From assembly GCA_018646675.1 (NCBI GenBank), contig JABGUH010000027.1:40154-104153 (forward strand): a DNA stretch of 64,000 nt, in the 5' to 3' direction. Of the stretch, positions 10,701-20,530 are shown one piece after another. Within the stretch, counting starts at the first letter, position 1. Each line of letters starts with the position of its first letter. Below the pieces are notes generated by a model. The model was not told the DNA's origin. It was given only the letters and a program-made list of their open reading frames with translations, and searched no databases. The stretch comes from Bdellovibrionales bacterium. GTDB taxonomy: Bacteria > Bdellovibrionota > Bacteriovoracia > Bacteriovoracales > Bacteriovoracaceae. The position numbers and the translations under genes were made by a program.

Positions 10701-11193
10701 CTATATCTAGAAGAAAACTTTGGGTTGTGGTTAAATCATTGATGCTACAGTGAACAAAAACAGTGGACTTCCATTGATCATGCCCAGGGGCATAATCAAT
10801 GTCGCAGATAACTTTTGCCACATTGGCGACATTTTGGATTATACAACCGGCGTAGCTATTAGTCTGAGTCAATGTAAAGCTAGGAAATGCTATTATTCCT
10901 GACTCGTTAGTAGTGCAGGCAAGTATACTGCTGGTATAGTTTTCACCCTCATTTTTTGCAATAGCTGTTGAGCTTATTGTGGTAAAGCTGGGAGGAGTTG
11001 CCGTCACAGTATCATCCGTTACTGTTGTACTGCCAAAACGACCGTTATCCTTGGGTTTGACCGCGTCCCCTGCCTGACCACAGGAGTAAAATACTCCAGT
11101 AATCAACAGAAGTAACAAGCAGTTTAATACTGCCCCCCTCTTGTCTAATAGCTCTCGCCTAATATTTTCCACTCTCTCTCCGTCTACAATCAA
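7792..11193 (-). CDS. large surface lipoprotein with Ig-like, FN3-like and LamG-like domains
   Basis: An 1133-residue protein. After about 22 residues comes a hydrophobic stretch ending VFYSCGQ, a plausible lipobox giving an acylated Cys near residue 38. A cadherin-like/Ig region around SVYVENAISPIDAADTSDD is followed by three Ig-like repeats (PTFVATNPASPSNS ... LYSDASCTASLGSG ... NYVHD) and three FN3-like repeats (YQISVGTTPGNNGTIDW ... TYYANVRAIDYAGN). The C-terminal 230 residues look like a concanavalin A/laminin-G-type fold (ALVFDGANDFL, FTISLWVKMD, TWYHIAVWYDD, GTIDAIGFWQRVLS). Such proteins typically act in adhesion or glycan binding. The listed start is a TTG; a GTG six codons further in is also possible. 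Confidence 0.8.
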   Translation of the reverse strand: MIVDGERVENIRRELLDKRGAVLNCLLLLLITGVFYSCGQAGDAVKPKDNGRFGSTTVTDDTVTATPPSFTTISSTAIAKNEGENYTSSILACTTNESGIIAFPSFTLTQTNSYAGCIIQNVANVAKVICDIDYAPGHDQWKSTVFVHCSINDLTTTQSFLLDIADTNQLPVLDAIGNQSVYVENAISPIDAADTSDDLDLDAEIITYTCTYATSGTAAGTACSSLPSDTYSFNTDSGVLVWTPSLAAGTADGSDVDYDFTITGSDPAAGSDTEGFTVTIQNIAPPTYTSTAPESPSTASSNPKITGTVGSNNNIYFYTDPSCLNYITSGNEADFEGSGITLSVNTNSTTSIYAVAQDTSGHKSACTYMTDYTHDNLSPDDPTFVATNPASPSNSSVTPKVIGNSSLDTVTVDLYSDASCTASLGSGSKADFEGTGITTSTLTGNGSSAIYGRSTDNASLTSNCVLLVNYVHDDIDPTDVTGVLDEVDFTTATGNTPNIAWNASTDSGSGLSHYQISVGTTPGNNGTIDWTNVGNVTSTIRPGTFADNTTYYANVRAIDYAGNISVVGSSDGWTVDTTGAPSDPTFVSTDPASPSNSDQTPAVIGGSSSDTTTVTLYSDSSCTASLGSGTKAEFEGAGITTSTLSANAQSPIYAKAVDASSRESGCVLMTNYRHDNTAPSTTTIADNTVYNMSLSATPTLNWSAATDTGGSGVSYYEVSVGTTAGTSGTVDWVSVGNTTNTIQGGTFVNGQTYYANIRVTDSAGNVSNVTSSDGWTIDTSSPTGLTIDSIACLGTGTFSGSWTNGVDSESGIDTTEYSIGTTDGDSDLVGWTDASGSTSSSNTGLTLVTSTTYYFNMRTTNNAGLTSSTSLSAQCSDLNDQISAFWTFNETPDFDDLADVTIGGNPYTLDAGAPPTAIISQDSSSSNNPLQLGDSSSSPTIVNGKISKALVFDGANDFLTPLFDDESDLMWSGITPGFTISLWVKMDSASVGTDQTILSKRMSNSSQNGYLVGFDASINAFYFMLDSTDTIKSQIVSGFAADTWYHIAVWYDDVNYRYGIAVNSSSSMTNEGPWPYSTYGATAAEFQVGTSNRPSDPNDFHGTIDAIGFWQRVLSDGEKTLLYSNGNGLEPPF

Positions 11194-11410
11194 GCCGACT
11201 GGCCTGAAAGAAACATCCCCGATCTACCTATCGGTTACTCTTTATATAATTTTACCATGGTAATAGCTGGAGACTTAAGGGGTTGCTGCTACAGAATAGG
11301 AGAAAAAGCAGTAATTATAGCGGTTTAGATTTAAAATAAAAATGTGAAGGTCACTGGATATTTGATATTTGGGCACGGCAAAGTGCAAAGTATTCATGCC
11401 AAATGTGTAA

Positions 11411-11617
11411 CTATTGGATATCGCTATCCCTGGAAAGATCGATTAGATACTGCATTTTCCCTTGCAATTCAGCTTTTGCCTCGTTTGAGATAGATCTATC
11501 CTTGGCAATAAGCTGTTCCAACTGCTCAAGATAGCTGTCTAAATCTTCCACCCCGATTCTTCGGTAGAGATCGATATATTGATTGGTCTGATTATGAAAT
11601 AGATCGTTCTTATCCAT
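11411..11617 (-). CDS. small cytoplasmic helical protein, unknown
   Basis: A 68-residue charged protein with no signal peptide, beginning MDKNDLFHNQTNQYIDLYRR and rich in helix formers (EDLDSYLEQLEQLIAKD). I recognise no family. Its reality is supported by a strong ribosome site, AAGGAGG, seven bases before the ATG at 11617, and by its isolation in otherwise non-coding DNA. It is transcribed divergently from the PilZ membrane protein. Confidence 0.6.
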   Translation of the reverse strand: MDKNDLFHNQTNQYIDLYRRIGVEDLDSYLEQLEQLIAKDRSISNEAKAELQGKMQYLIDLSRDSDIQ

Positions 11618-11750
11618 GATTGATCCTCCTTGGAAGAAGTAAAAAAATGTTTGATCACCACAACTAGTTAAAGTTTAGGATTTTAAGGAGCGGCCCGTCA
11701 AGTAGTTTTATTATTGTCTAACAAGTACTAACTAATCAATAATATTAGCT

Positions 11751-12500
11751 ATGAGGATTGCACTTGATCGATTAAGACTGAAGACGGAGGTGAGCCGTCT
11801 CCATTTACTTCACTGGAGCCACTTTGCTTTGGTGATGAGCGCCCTTTTATTCGAAATTATTCTCACTCCCGGTGGAATTCTATCACACCTTTTCACCGGA
11901 TTGATCCTACTCATTGGTTATAATTTCTACTTCCGCACTGTTCGCAGGTTATATTACACCTTTTGGGGATTTTCATTTATTCTCTTTTGTTACTTGGTTA
12001 CCTCAATAATTGGTTCTTTACCAATCAACGGTGAGTTAGGAAGAGCGATCACCTATCTCTATCTACTCTCTACTTTACTGCTACTAATTGAAGGTTATCT
12101 CATTTCGTCACCGATCTATTTTCCCCGGATTAGTTGGTGGGAGTATGACTTTCGTTATCGTGATGAGCTACATGTTAAGTTAAATAGTGATGGTAGTAGT
12201 TATATTGCTCGTCTCTCAGATCTACGGCGTGGGGCCGGATGTTTAGTTAGCTTTGAAACATTTCAAGTTGGAACATTGGTAAATATTTGTGCAGAAAAAG
12301 AGAGCGGCGAGATCTGTTTGAATGCTCAAGTGATGAGTCGCAGGATCTACTCAATTGGTCGAGGGACTATTTATGGAGTGCGGTTTATCTTTGATGATGA
12401 TCAACAGCGCAAAGAGTTTAGGCACTTTCGTAACTACTGGCGTAGTAAAAAATCATTCCGCCGTAAACTAAAGTTTGAGGATAATGCAGTCAATAGTTAA
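11751..12500 (+). CDS. membrane protein with C-terminal PilZ-like domain
   Basis: 249 residues. The first about 125 residues carry four or five hydrophobic segments (FALVMSALLFEIILTPGG; FSFILFCYLVTSIIGSLP; YLYLLSTLLLLIEGYLI), so it is anchored in the inner membrane. The rest resembles a PilZ cyclic-di-GMP-binding domain (FRYRDELHVKL ... SDLRRGAGCLVSF ... IYGVRFIF). The arginine and D/NxSxxG motifs are only approximate, so real c-di-GMP binding is uncertain. A basic tail follows (RSKKSFRRKLKF). It is 25 bp upstream of tadA and may be co-transcribed with it. Confidence 0.65.
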   Translation: MRIALDRLRLKTEVSRLHLLHWSHFALVMSALLFEIILTPGGILSHLFTGLILLIGYNFYFRTVRRLYYTFWGFSFILFCYLVTSIIGSLPINGELGRAITYLYLLSTLLLLIEGYLISSPIYFPRISWWEYDFRYRDELHVKLNSDGSSYIARLSDLRRGAGCLVSFETFQVGTLVNICAEKESGEICLNAQVMSRRIYSIGRGTIYGVRFIFDDDQQRKEFRHFRNYWRSKKSFRRKLKFEDNAVNS

Positions 12501-12525
12501 AAGTAAAAAGAGGTTAAGCTTCTAG

Positions 12526-13020
12526 ATGAACACCATTATAGATGATTGTAGATATATGTCGCAGGCATTAGCGGCTGCCGATCAGGCTTATTTGATTGAT
12601 GAGGTCCCGGTTGGAGCGATTGTCGTTTCATCTCACGGAGAGCTGCTTTCGGAGGAGCATAATCGCAAAGAACGGGAGTTTGATCCATCGGCCCACGCAG
12701 AGATCAATGCCTTACGATCAGCGGCCAGTAGAATTAAGAGCTGGCGTTTAAACGGTGCCACCATCTATGTTACCTTGGAGCCATGTCCCATGTGTCTCTA
12801 TGCGATGATTTCCGCTCGGGTTGCCCGCGTTGTTTTTGGAGCCTATGATCCCAAAGGGGGAGCTTTAAGTTTAGGCTATAATTTTCATCTAGACCGGCGC
12901 TTAAATCACACCTTTAGTATCACAGGAGGGGTTGAGCACTATCACTGCTCTCGAATTCTCTCCCGTTTTTTTCGTGAGAAAAGAGCACGTCACCAGTCGA
13001 ATTCCAATACGGAAGGGTGA
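12526..13020 (+). CDS. tadA: tRNA-specific adenosine deaminase
   Basis: Deaminates wobble adenosine 34 to inosine in tRNA-Arg(ACG). The 164-residue zinc deaminase shows the catalytic HAEINAL motif around residue 65 and the zinc-binding [11 protein letters not shown] motif around residue 87, both typical of TadA. Family length is normal, with a slightly extended basic tail. Its TGA stop overlaps the ATG of uvrB, so the two are translationally coupled. Confidence 0.93.
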   Translation: MNTIIDDCRYMSQALAAADQAYLIDEVPVGAIVVSSHGELLSEEHNRKEREFDPSAHAEINALRSAASRIKSWRLNGATIYVTLEPCPMCLYAMISARVARVVFGAYDPKGGALSLGYNFHLDRRLNHTFSITGGVEHYHCSRILSRFFREKRARHQSNSNTEG

Positions 13021-15023
13021 TGGCCAACTTTCAACTTGAGACAGAGATGAAGCCTGCCGGAGATCAGCAGGTGGCAATTGCTCAGTTGGTCAACGGACTA
13101 AAAAACGAGAGTAGATTTCAGACGCTGTTAGGAGTGACGGGTTCCGGTAAGACATTTACCGTTGCCAATGTAATTCAACAGCAGGGCAAGCGTACCTTGG
13201 TGCTTGCTCACAATAAGACTTTGGCCGCCCAGCTCTATGCTGAATTTAAAGAGCTTTTTCCCCACAATGCAGTCGAGTATTTTGTCTCCTACTATGACTA
13301 CTATCAACCGGAAGCCTATGTTCCCGGATCAGATACCTATATTGAAAAGGACTCATCTATTAACGATCAGATTGATAAGCTTCGACATTCGGCAACTCGG
13401 TCGTTATTAATGCGCGATGATGTCATCGTAGTTGCCAGCGTAAGCTGTATCTATGGAATTGGATCACCAGATGAGTATGAATCACAGAAAGTTGAACTTC
13501 TAGTTGGAGACAGTATTGGTCGAGATGAATTGCTGCGAGGATTAGTAGCGATTCAGTATCAACGTAATGACATCGACTTTAATCGCGGAACTTTTAGAGT
13601 GCGGGGAGATCTGATTGAGATCTTTCCTGCTCATGAGGATAGTAATGTTGTTAGGGTGGAGCTTTTTGATCAGCAGGTAGAGGGTATCTCGATAGTTGAT
13701 CCACTGCGGGGCCGTATGATCACTTCCTTGCAGCAGGTTACAATCTATCCTAAATCACACTATGTGGTTGGTGCTAGTAAAATGCAACTGGCCCTGAAAA
13801 CAATTCGCCAAGAGTTACGTGAGAGGTTACAGGAATTAAAAGCGCAGAATAAGATGGTTGAATATCAGCGGTTAGAACAGCGAACACTCTATGATTTAGA
13901 GATGATGGAGGAGATGAATTTTTGTAACGGAATTGAGAACTACTCCCGCCATCTGACCGGTCTTCCAAAGGGATCACCACCGCCAACGCTAATTGATTTT
14001 TTTAAACGGGACTTTTTACTAATCATAGATGAATCCCATATTACCATCTCTCAAGTGGGAGGAATGTTTCGAGGTGATCGATCTCGAAAAGAGACACTGG
14101 TCAATCATGGGTTTCGTCTACCCAGTGCGCTTGATAATCGGCCGCTGAACTTTGAAGAGTTTGAGCAGCGTTTGGATCAGGTTATTTATCTGTCAGCCAC
14201 TCCAGGTGATTTTGAGCTAAAGCGGTGTAATGGTGAGTATATTTCGCAAATTATCCGGCCAACAGGGTTATTGGACCCAATTGTTGAGTTGCGTGATGCA
14301 ACTAACCAGGTTGATGATTTGTTACTTGAGTGTAAAAAAATAGTTAAGAGTGGTTGTCGAGTTTTGATTACTACTTTGACCAAAAGGTTGTCAGAGGATT
14401 TGACTACTTACTATCAAGGATGTGGATTAAAGGTAAAGTATCTCCACTCAGATATTGACGCTCTGGAGCGTGTAGAGATCATTCAAGAGTTACGTGCTGG
14501 TAAGTTTGATCTTCTCGTGGGAATCAACCTCTTGCGAGAGGGGTTGGATATCCCTGAGGTTAGCTTGGTTGCAATATTGGATGCGGATAAAGAGGGATTC
14601 CTCCGCTCTGCTCGCTCTTTAATTCAGACGATTGGACGTGCTGCTCGTAATGCAAATGGACGGGTAATTCTTTATGCTTACAAGACGACTAAAAGTATGC
14701 AGGTCGCAATGGATGAAACTGCTCAGCGACGTAGTTTACAGCAAGATTATAATCTTGAGCATGGAATAACCCCCCAAACCATCTCCAAGCGGATTGGAGG
14801 CGGTGTGATGGACACCCTGAGTGGCACAGCTCGTCAGGAAAATATTCCCTCTAAAGAAAAAATAGTAGAAGTTAAAAAATATCATTCGATTGAAGAAGTT
14901 GAAGCAGTAATTGGGAAATTACAAGAGAAAATGCGACGTGCCAGTAGACGTCAAGAGTATGAGCGGGCAGCTATATTTAGAGATGAAATTAAGAACTTGA
15001 CTGAATTGCTAATTCTTCTTTAA
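13020..15023 (+). CDS. uvrB: UvrABC excision nuclease subunit B
   Basis: Damage-verification helicase of nucleotide excision repair. The 667-residue product has Walker A GVTGSGKT near residue 40, the beta-hairpin [12 protein letters not shown] near 95, the DESH helicase box, motif [15 protein letters not shown], and a C-terminal UVR coiled coil ([19 protein letters not shown]) that contacts UvrC. The frame opens with GTG at 13017, but the ATG at 13020 is preferred because it leaves room for the GGAAGG ribosome site and overlaps the tadA stop. It is a complete, normal-length protein. Confidence 0.97.
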   Translation: MANFQLETEMKPAGDQQVAIAQLVNGLKNESRFQTLLGVTGSGKTFTVANVIQQQGKRTLVLAHNKTLAAQLYAEFKELFPHNAVEYFVSYYDYYQPEAYVPGSDTYIEKDSSINDQIDKLRHSATRSLLMRDDVIVVASVSCIYGIGSPDEYESQKVELLVGDSIGRDELLRGLVAIQYQRNDIDFNRGTFRVRGDLIEIFPAHEDSNVVRVELFDQQVEGISIVDPLRGRMITSLQQVTIYPKSHYVVGASKMQLALKTIRQELRERLQELKAQNKMVEYQRLEQRTLYDLEMMEEMNFCNGIENYSRHLTGLPKGSPPPTLIDFFKRDFLLIIDESHITISQVGGMFRGDRSRKETLVNHGFRLPSALDNRPLNFEEFEQRLDQVIYLSATPGDFELKRCNGEYISQIIRPTGLLDPIVELRDATNQVDDLLLECKKIVKSGCRVLITTLTKRLSEDLTTYYQGCGLKVKYLHSDIDALERVEIIQELRAGKFDLLVGINLLREGLDIPEVSLVAILDADKEGFLRSARSLIQTIGRAARNANGRVILYAYKTTKSMQVAMDETAQRRSLQQDYNLEHGITPQTISKRIGGGVMDTLSGTARQENIPSKEKIVEVKKYHSIEEVEAVIGKLQEKMRRASRRQEYERAAIFRDEIKNLTELLILL

Positions 15024-15075
15024 TCGATGGTTAAAAGTGTTTTGTGATTATACAGAAGCAGTTTAAGGTATAAAT

Positions 15076-16716
15076 ATGATAAATGATGCCGATGGAAAAT
15101 ATAAGGAGATACTGGTTATTGGTCGGCACGTTAAGCGGGCCAGTGCAATCAGTCTTGAGCTATTGTCGATGGGGCATGCGGTTCAAAGTGCTATAAATGT
15201 AGAGCACGCACTTTCGTTACTCGAAAGTGTCGATTTTGATTGTGTCATAATGGAGATCCATCCACAAAATATTGATGGAAGTATTGCAGTCCTGCACTTT
15301 ATTCAGAGCGGAGGTAGATCAGATCGAAATCGCAATCTTTCAATTATCGGTCTCGGCACCCAGCCTGACTATAACTACTCCTCCATCCAAAGAGATTATC
15401 CAATTATTTATAAAATTATTCCATCGACAGTTGATATAAAAAATTTGTGTCAGCAGGTGCTTAAATTGCCAACTAGACGAGTATTGGTTGTAGATGATGA
15501 TTCAGAATTTCATCTTTTGGTGAAACGGGAGCTGGAGGCGGGTGGATTTGCCATGTCTTGGGCCCCAGATGTAGAAAAGGCGATAGAGCTGCTTGAGACG
15601 AAACAATTTATGTGCATGATAATGGATATTATTCTAGGAGTAAATAAAACCAGCCAGCCACTTGTGCAGTACCTAAAACAGAGAACCTATCATGATTTAA
15701 ATTTTGGTCTTCCGGTGCTGGTAACCAGTGCTCATATTAATAATGAGCAAGCTACCTCTATTATGAAAAATGGGACGATGATTTTCGGGGTGGTAAAAAA
15801 GCCGTCTTTAAGCGGAGAGTTTGTTAGGTCTGTTAACCATATATTTAATTTTTATGCTTATGGCTGGATGGATAAATTATCCCCATCTTTTGATGATAAA
15901 ATTGAAAATCAACTGCCAGTTGTAGATCAAAGAGTTGAGGCAATTCATAAGTTGATTTTAAATATCTTAGATCGTGGCGAGGATAACTATCTAGACCAAA
16001 TTGAGATCTATTTGAAAAAACTACAGACAGTGGATCTCGCTCTTGGTGATTTAGAAACAGATATTTTGCCAACAACTGTTGACGGAGAAGAGACTGATCA
16101 AATACCGGAAGAGGCAGATTTGTTATATGGCATAAATGACGATAAGGCAGAGCGTTTTGAAGCTCAAAAGGCAGGAGCTATTTATGATTCCCAAATTAAT
16201 GATACCACTATCAATAACATATTAAAAAAGAATACCAATGTTAAAAATATAAATGGATTGACTCCGCTGATGATCTACTGCTCACAGGGGAATCTAGATA
16301 TTTCTAGAAAATTAGTTAAGAGAGGGGCGCAAATTAATAAATTGAATAAAAGTGGACAGTGCTGTCTACACTTCGCAGCACGTTCCGGTAATCCAGAGCT
16401 GGTGGCATATTTGCTGGATCACAATGCCGCTATTAATCGCAAAGATATTAATCGGCAGGAACCAATATATAAGTCAGTAATCAGTCGTAGTGTTGAGACG
16501 GTTCAATTGCTCATCTCTCGGGGAGCTAAACTAAATAATTTGGTTGAAGGTCGCACTCTGTTGATGATTGCTTTTGAAATGAACGATGATCAGATTTTTA
16601 AAGTTTTATTGGATGCAGGAGCCGATACTGAGTTGATTGGCTCACATGATAAGACGATTCATCAGTTGGTTAAAGAGAGTAAAAACAAAAAAATGATTAA
16701 AATATTGGCCGGCTAA
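15076..16716 (+). CDS. double receiver-domain protein with C-terminal ankyrin repeats
   Basis: 546 residues. Residues about 10-125 form a degenerate receiver: the acidic pocket reads VIGRH and the phospho-acceptor position is Glu (CVIMEIH). Residues about 140-260 form an apparently functional receiver (RVLVVDDDSEF acidic pocket, MIMDIIL acceptor Asp, VVKKP conserved Lys). A linker follows, then about four ankyrin repeats (GLTPLMIYCSQGNLDISRKL, CLHFAARSGNPELVAYLLDH, EPIYKSVISRS, GRTLLMIAFEMND). There is no DNA-binding or enzymatic output domain, so signalling is probably by protein-protein contact. No histidine kinase gene is adjacent. Its 3' end overlaps the convergent ygfK-like gene by four bases. 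Confidence 0.85.
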   Translation: MINDADGKYKEILVIGRHVKRASAISLELLSMGHAVQSAINVEHALSLLESVDFDCVIMEIHPQNIDGSIAVLHFIQSGGRSDRNRNLSIIGLGTQPDYNYSSIQRDYPIIYKIIPSTVDIKNLCQQVLKLPTRRVLVVDDDSEFHLLVKRELEAGGFAMSWAPDVEKAIELLETKQFMCMIMDIILGVNKTSQPLVQYLKQRTYHDLNFGLPVLVTSAHINNEQATSIMKNGTMIFGVVKKPSLSGEFVRSVNHIFNFYAYGWMDKLSPSFDDKIENQLPVVDQRVEAIHKLILNILDRGEDNYLDQIEIYLKKLQTVDLALGDLETDILPTTVDGEETDQIPEEADLLYGINDDKAERFEAQKAGAIYDSQINDTTINNILKKNTNVKNINGLTPLMIYCSQGNLDISRKLVKRGAQINKLNKSGQCCLHFAARSGNPELVAYLLDHNAAINRKDINRQEPIYKSVISRSVETVQLLISRGAKLNNLVEGRTLLMIAFEMNDDQIFKVLLDAGADTELIGSHDKTIHQLVKESKNKKMIKILAG

Positions 16717-19700
16717 TCATTGTCGTACGGCTCAAATAGGTAGTCGTGGTCTTTAAGCAGTGCTGTTTTAATAGTATTAAAGTAGGTCCACTCCTGACTA
16801 CTACTCTTTGCTAGTAGGACACTCTTTCCATCTTTCTTATAGAATAATTTAGTTTTATTACTAGTAACTCTTTGCAGATAAAAAGCATTTTTACTTTCCA
16901 ATTCAAAGGCTTCCTTGCTTAAAAACAGTCTAGGTTTATCTATGTAGGGAGCGCCAGCAGTAGGGCAAAAGGTGGCACAGTTGCCACACTCGTTGCAGAA
17001 GTCAGCAATGTTTAAGGTTTGAAATCGCTGTTGGCACGGAGAGTCGGCAGCATCAGGGTCAACTTGGTAGGAGATATTTGCTCGGTTTGGGCAGACCGTT
17101 ACGCACTGATTACAAAGTTCATCACAGTAGAGACAGCGCTTTGCTTCACTTATGGCCTCTTCTTCGCTAATTAAAGTAGAGGTCGGAAGAAAGTCAGATG
17201 GAGCGGTTAAAGGAGCACTAACTGTTTGAGGTAGTGGATAGCGTCTGCTGCGAGCTTGAATAAAATCTACATCAGATTGCTCCTTAGTTGGCAGTTGCTC
17301 GAGATAAGGGGTAAAACCCTCCTGTTTGGAAATGATATAGGCTACCTCTTTGCCATCAGCGACTGCTTGAATGATAGATGAGCCTCCGCGAAAAAGATCA
17401 CCACCCATAAAAATCTTGGGGTCACTGGTCTGGAAAGGGTGGTCAGCAGACTCTTGTAAGGATAGTTTAGCTGGTAGAAAATCGGCAATGACTCCTTGGC
17501 CAATCGCCTTTACAATGAAGGTAGTCTTTATTTCAAAATAAGAGTCAGGGATTGGACTAACTCCATACCGTCCCGAGCGGTCAGGATTCTCATTTAGTGA
17601 CATTTTTTGACAGCGGATGCCTGTTACTTTGCCATTCTGAGTTATTATCTCCTGAGGGGCGGCCAGTTGAATAACTTTTACCCCCTCATTTAAAAGATCC
17701 TCGATCTCCTCTTGATAGGCTGGCATTTGCTCAATTGTGCGGCGATAGAGCAGGGTCGGGGGATGTTCTGGGGGCATCAAACGACGGGCGGTTCTGGCCG
17801 CATCAATTGCAGAGTTGCCCCCTCCAATAATAACGGCATCATTGGGTAGAGATTTTAGGTTTTGTTGTTTGACATCTTTTAAAAAAGAGAGGAAGTCGTG
17901 ACAGCCAGCACTCTCTTCTTCGGGAATATTCAGATCGAGGGATCTGGCGGCACCCATTGCTAAGTAGATGTAGTTAACCCGATCATAGAGATCCATAAAC
18001 TGCTTAGTATCTGCTATTTTGTGGTCGTAGTGGATTTTCACGCCTAATTTTTTAACTCTTTCGATATCCAATTCAACTTCACTCTTACTTAGACGAAAGT
18101 CGGGAATGGCGTAGCTTAACATTCCACCTGCTTGGGAGTTAGATTCAAATAGCTCAACCTTAAATCCCTCCAAGGCAAGAAAGTAGGCTGCACTTAAGCC
18201 GCTGGGGCCGGCACCAACAATTGCCACATGGATATCTAGATCTCGTAGGGGGGCCATCGCCTCTCCCTGTTGTTCGTAATTGGCGATGAAGTGTTTAATC
18301 CGTCTAATCTGTAAGGGACGGTCATAGTTTACGCGGGTACACTGCTCTTGACAGAGATGGTCACATGCCATCCCGGTGGAGTTGGGAAGTGGATTTGAGC
18401 TACGGATGACCTTAAGTGCCTCCGCAAATCTCTTTTGTCCCGTTAGGTAGAGATAGGTGGGAATGTCTTGAGTGGTTGCACACCCCTCTTGGCAGGGGGC
18501 CGAGATACAGTCAAACAGTCCAAGTTGACGACTATTTTTTATACTATTACCTGGGGTGTTGTTCTTATGATATAGATGGATTGAGCTACGAACATAGTCA
18601 TCTAAATAATCTGCCCTCTGAATAGCTGGTCGGGCCAGATCTGCGATTGAGCTAATATTTTCCTTTTGCATCTGCTCCTTTAGTACTGTTATATACTGCA
18701 CCAGTCGCTCATAGCCACCTGGTTTCAGTAGGTCAGAGCAAACGGTTAAAGGTTTGATGTTGCCCTTTAGTAAAGGGTAGGTGTTAAATGCATCAATCCC
18801 TGCAGAAAATGAAATATCCATATCACCACTAAAAATTTGTTGTATTTTACTGGCAAGTTTGACTGCCAATGGGTGAAGGGGGCGGCCGGAGAGATAGCTA
18901 TGTTGATTTCCTGTTGGGAAAACATCTTTACTATTTATAACCTCCAAGGTGTTTGTCAGTTTAATTGAAAAAGCCACTCCCTTTTGCTGAGCAAGAGTAG
19001 TTAGATTTTCTAAGATTTTTATACAGTCTGGATATTTTAAATCATGCTCAAATGCTTGGTCGGGAATGATTACATTTTTGTAACCCAAACGATTGTTGAT
19101 GACATCTCGGATCTCATCTGCTCCCAGTAGGGTTGGGTTGAGCTTGATGGTGGTGTCCACTTCCATCTGTTCGATTAGGTAGCGTCCTATTTTCTCTATC
19201 TCATCAGATGGACATCCATGCATAGTTGATAGGGTAATATTATTTGAGATCTGAGTTGGGATATTAAGTTGATCCAATTGAGGATATAGTGGATGTAAAC
19301 TTGTTAAGCGTTCTGCCAGTTCAGTCGAGCAGTTTTGCATCCTTTTGATAAATCGTTGGACGTTTTCACTTAAAATCCCTTTTAGATCATATCCGATACT
19401 CATATTGAAGATGGCTCCGAGGTGGCCATCCTGCCTAGTAAGCTTTAACTCTTTTTGGAGTAAGTGGATCATAACCCAGGCATTTAGATACTGATCAAAT
19501 GATTGATCTAGAGTTAACTCTTGGGACCATTCGCAGTTATATCCCTCTTGCTCCATGTCAATGCAGGGTTTATCAATTTCCAGCTGATCTAGAGTTTGTA
19601 CTGTTTTTAACTCAATATAGCGGGCACCACACAACCAGGATGATATTATATTCTGAGCTAGTTGTGTATGAGGCCCTGCAGCGACCCCTAAGGGTGTTTC

Positions 19701-19859
19701 GAGCGGTTGGCCATAGCGGGAAAACTCCAATTGCGGATGGTCAGCAGGGTTAAAGAAGCTGTGACGGGAAATCCCAAAAATTGAATTTTGTGATTTAAGT
19801 TCGCCACTTACCATCTGGAATAGTTGTTTAATATTTAGTGGAATCATTTGGTCAGCCAT
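16713..19859 (-). CDS. ygfK: YgfK-like Fe-S flavoprotein (putative selenate reductase subunit family)
   Basis: 1048 residues, matching YgfK in size and domain order. A dihydroorotate-dehydrogenase-like barrel comes first (LETPLGVAAGPHTQLAQN; TLSTMHGCPSDEIEKIGRYL). A GltD-type cysteine region follows near 450-520 (CISAPCQEGCATTQDIP, CDHLCQEQC), then FAD-binding VAIVGAGPSGLSAAYFLA near 545 and NAD(P)-binding VIIGGGNSAIDAARTARR near 680. The C-terminus has ferredoxin-like clusters (CLYCDELCNQCVTVCP, CNECGNCATFCPTAG). The E. coli homologue sits in a purine/selenium-linked cluster. No such partners are visible here, so its substrate is unknown. Confidence 0.85.
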   Translation of the reverse strand: MADQMIPLNIKQLFQMVSGELKSQNSIFGISRHSFFNPADHPQLEFSRYGQPLETPLGVAAGPHTQLAQNIISSWLCGARYIELKTVQTLDQLEIDKPCIDMEQEGYNCEWSQELTLDQSFDQYLNAWVMIHLLQKELKLTRQDGHLGAIFNMSIGYDLKGILSENVQRFIKRMQNCSTELAERLTSLHPLYPQLDQLNIPTQISNNITLSTMHGCPSDEIEKIGRYLIEQMEVDTTIKLNPTLLGADEIRDVINNRLGYKNVIIPDQAFEHDLKYPDCIKILENLTTLAQQKGVAFSIKLTNTLEVINSKDVFPTGNQHSYLSGRPLHPLAVKLASKIQQIFSGDMDISFSAGIDAFNTYPLLKGNIKPLTVCSDLLKPGGYERLVQYITVLKEQMQKENISSIADLARPAIQRADYLDDYVRSSIHLYHKNNTPGNSIKNSRQLGLFDCISAPCQEGCATTQDIPTYLYLTGQKRFAEALKVIRSSNPLPNSTGMACDHLCQEQCTRVNYDRPLQIRRIKHFIANYEQQGEAMAPLRDLDIHVAIVGAGPSGLSAAYFLALEGFKVELFESNSQAGGMLSYAIPDFRLSKSEVELDIERVKKLGVKIHYDHKIADTKQFMDLYDRVNYIYLAMGAARSLDLNIPEEESAGCHDFLSFLKDVKQQNLKSLPNDAVIIGGGNSAIDAARTARRLMPPEHPPTLLYRRTIEQMPAYQEEIEDLLNEGVKVIQLAAPQEIITQNGKVTGIRCQKMSLNENPDRSGRYGVSPIPDSYFEIKTTFIVKAIGQGVIADFLPAKLSLQESADHPFQTSDPKIFMGGDLFRGGSSIIQAVADGKEVAYIISKQEGFTPYLEQLPTKEQSDVDFIQARSRRYPLPQTVSAPLTAPSDFLPTSTLISEEEAISEAKRCLYCDELCNQCVTVCPNRANISYQVDPDAADSPCQQRFQTLNIADFCNECGNCATFCPTAGAPYIDKPRLFLSKEAFELESKNAFYLQRVTSNKTKLFYKKDGKSVLLAKSSSQEWTYFNTIKTALLKDHDYLFEPYDND

Positions 19860-19957
19860 TATTAACCTCTGTCATGATTGATCTTTAGCCAATAGGACAA
19901 TATTATAGTTACTCAGAGTTGTTAAGAGGATATCTGACAAGTAAGGGGAAGAAGCGA

Positions 19958-20521
19958 ATGAGAAAGGTGATTATTACTCTTTTGGTCCTGTTATTTACCT
20001 TCAGTAGTGGTTTTGCCATGACAGTGGCAGGGGTAACAATCCCGGCCATCTCTCAAGTTGGAAATGAGAAATTGGTTTTAAATGGAGTGGGCATTCGTAA
20101 AGCAACATGGTTTAAGGTTAAGGTCTATGTGGGGGCACTTTACGTAGCAGAGAGATCAAACAATGCTGACAGTATATTAAAATCAGGCAGTGCAAAATTT
20201 CTAACCATGCAGTTTGTTCGTGATGTCTCCGCTCAAAAGTTACGTAATGGTTGGAGTGAAGCCTTCGGCAACGCGCTGCGGGATGATGGACCTTTAAAGA
20301 AGCAGTTGCAACCAAAGATTGAACAGTTTAACTCTCATATGCCAGACATAAAGGATGGAGAGAGAATTGAGCTGACATTCCATTCTGACCGAGTTGAATT
20401 TGTGATTACTAAGCAGAAACCGGTAGTGATCAAGGGGAAGCACTTCTCGCGCGCGCTGCTTTCAGTCTGGTTTATTAATGCTTTAGACGAAGGTCTTCGT
20501 GACGGATTGTTAGGGAAGTAA
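19958..20521 (+). CDS. periplasmic chalcone-isomerase-like domain protein
   Basis: 187 residues with a signal peptide (MRKVIITLLVLLFTFSSGFA). The mature part resembles the bacterial chalcone-isomerase-like domain (GVGIRKATWFKVKVYVGALY near residue 40; LRDGLLGK at the end). Members are usually secreted and of unknown function, without proven isomerase activity. The frame is open from a TTG at 19919, but the ATG at 19958 directly follows an AGGGGAAG ribosome site and starts the signal peptide. Confidence 0.8.
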   Translation: MRKVIITLLVLLFTFSSGFAMTVAGVTIPAISQVGNEKLVLNGVGIRKATWFKVKVYVGALYVAERSNNADSILKSGSAKFLTMQFVRDVSAQKLRNGWSEAFGNALRDDGPLKKQLQPKIEQFNSHMPDIKDGERIELTFHSDRVEFVITKQKPVVIKGKHFSRALLSVWFINALDEGLRDGLLGK

Positions 20522-20530
20522 CTCTCGTCG

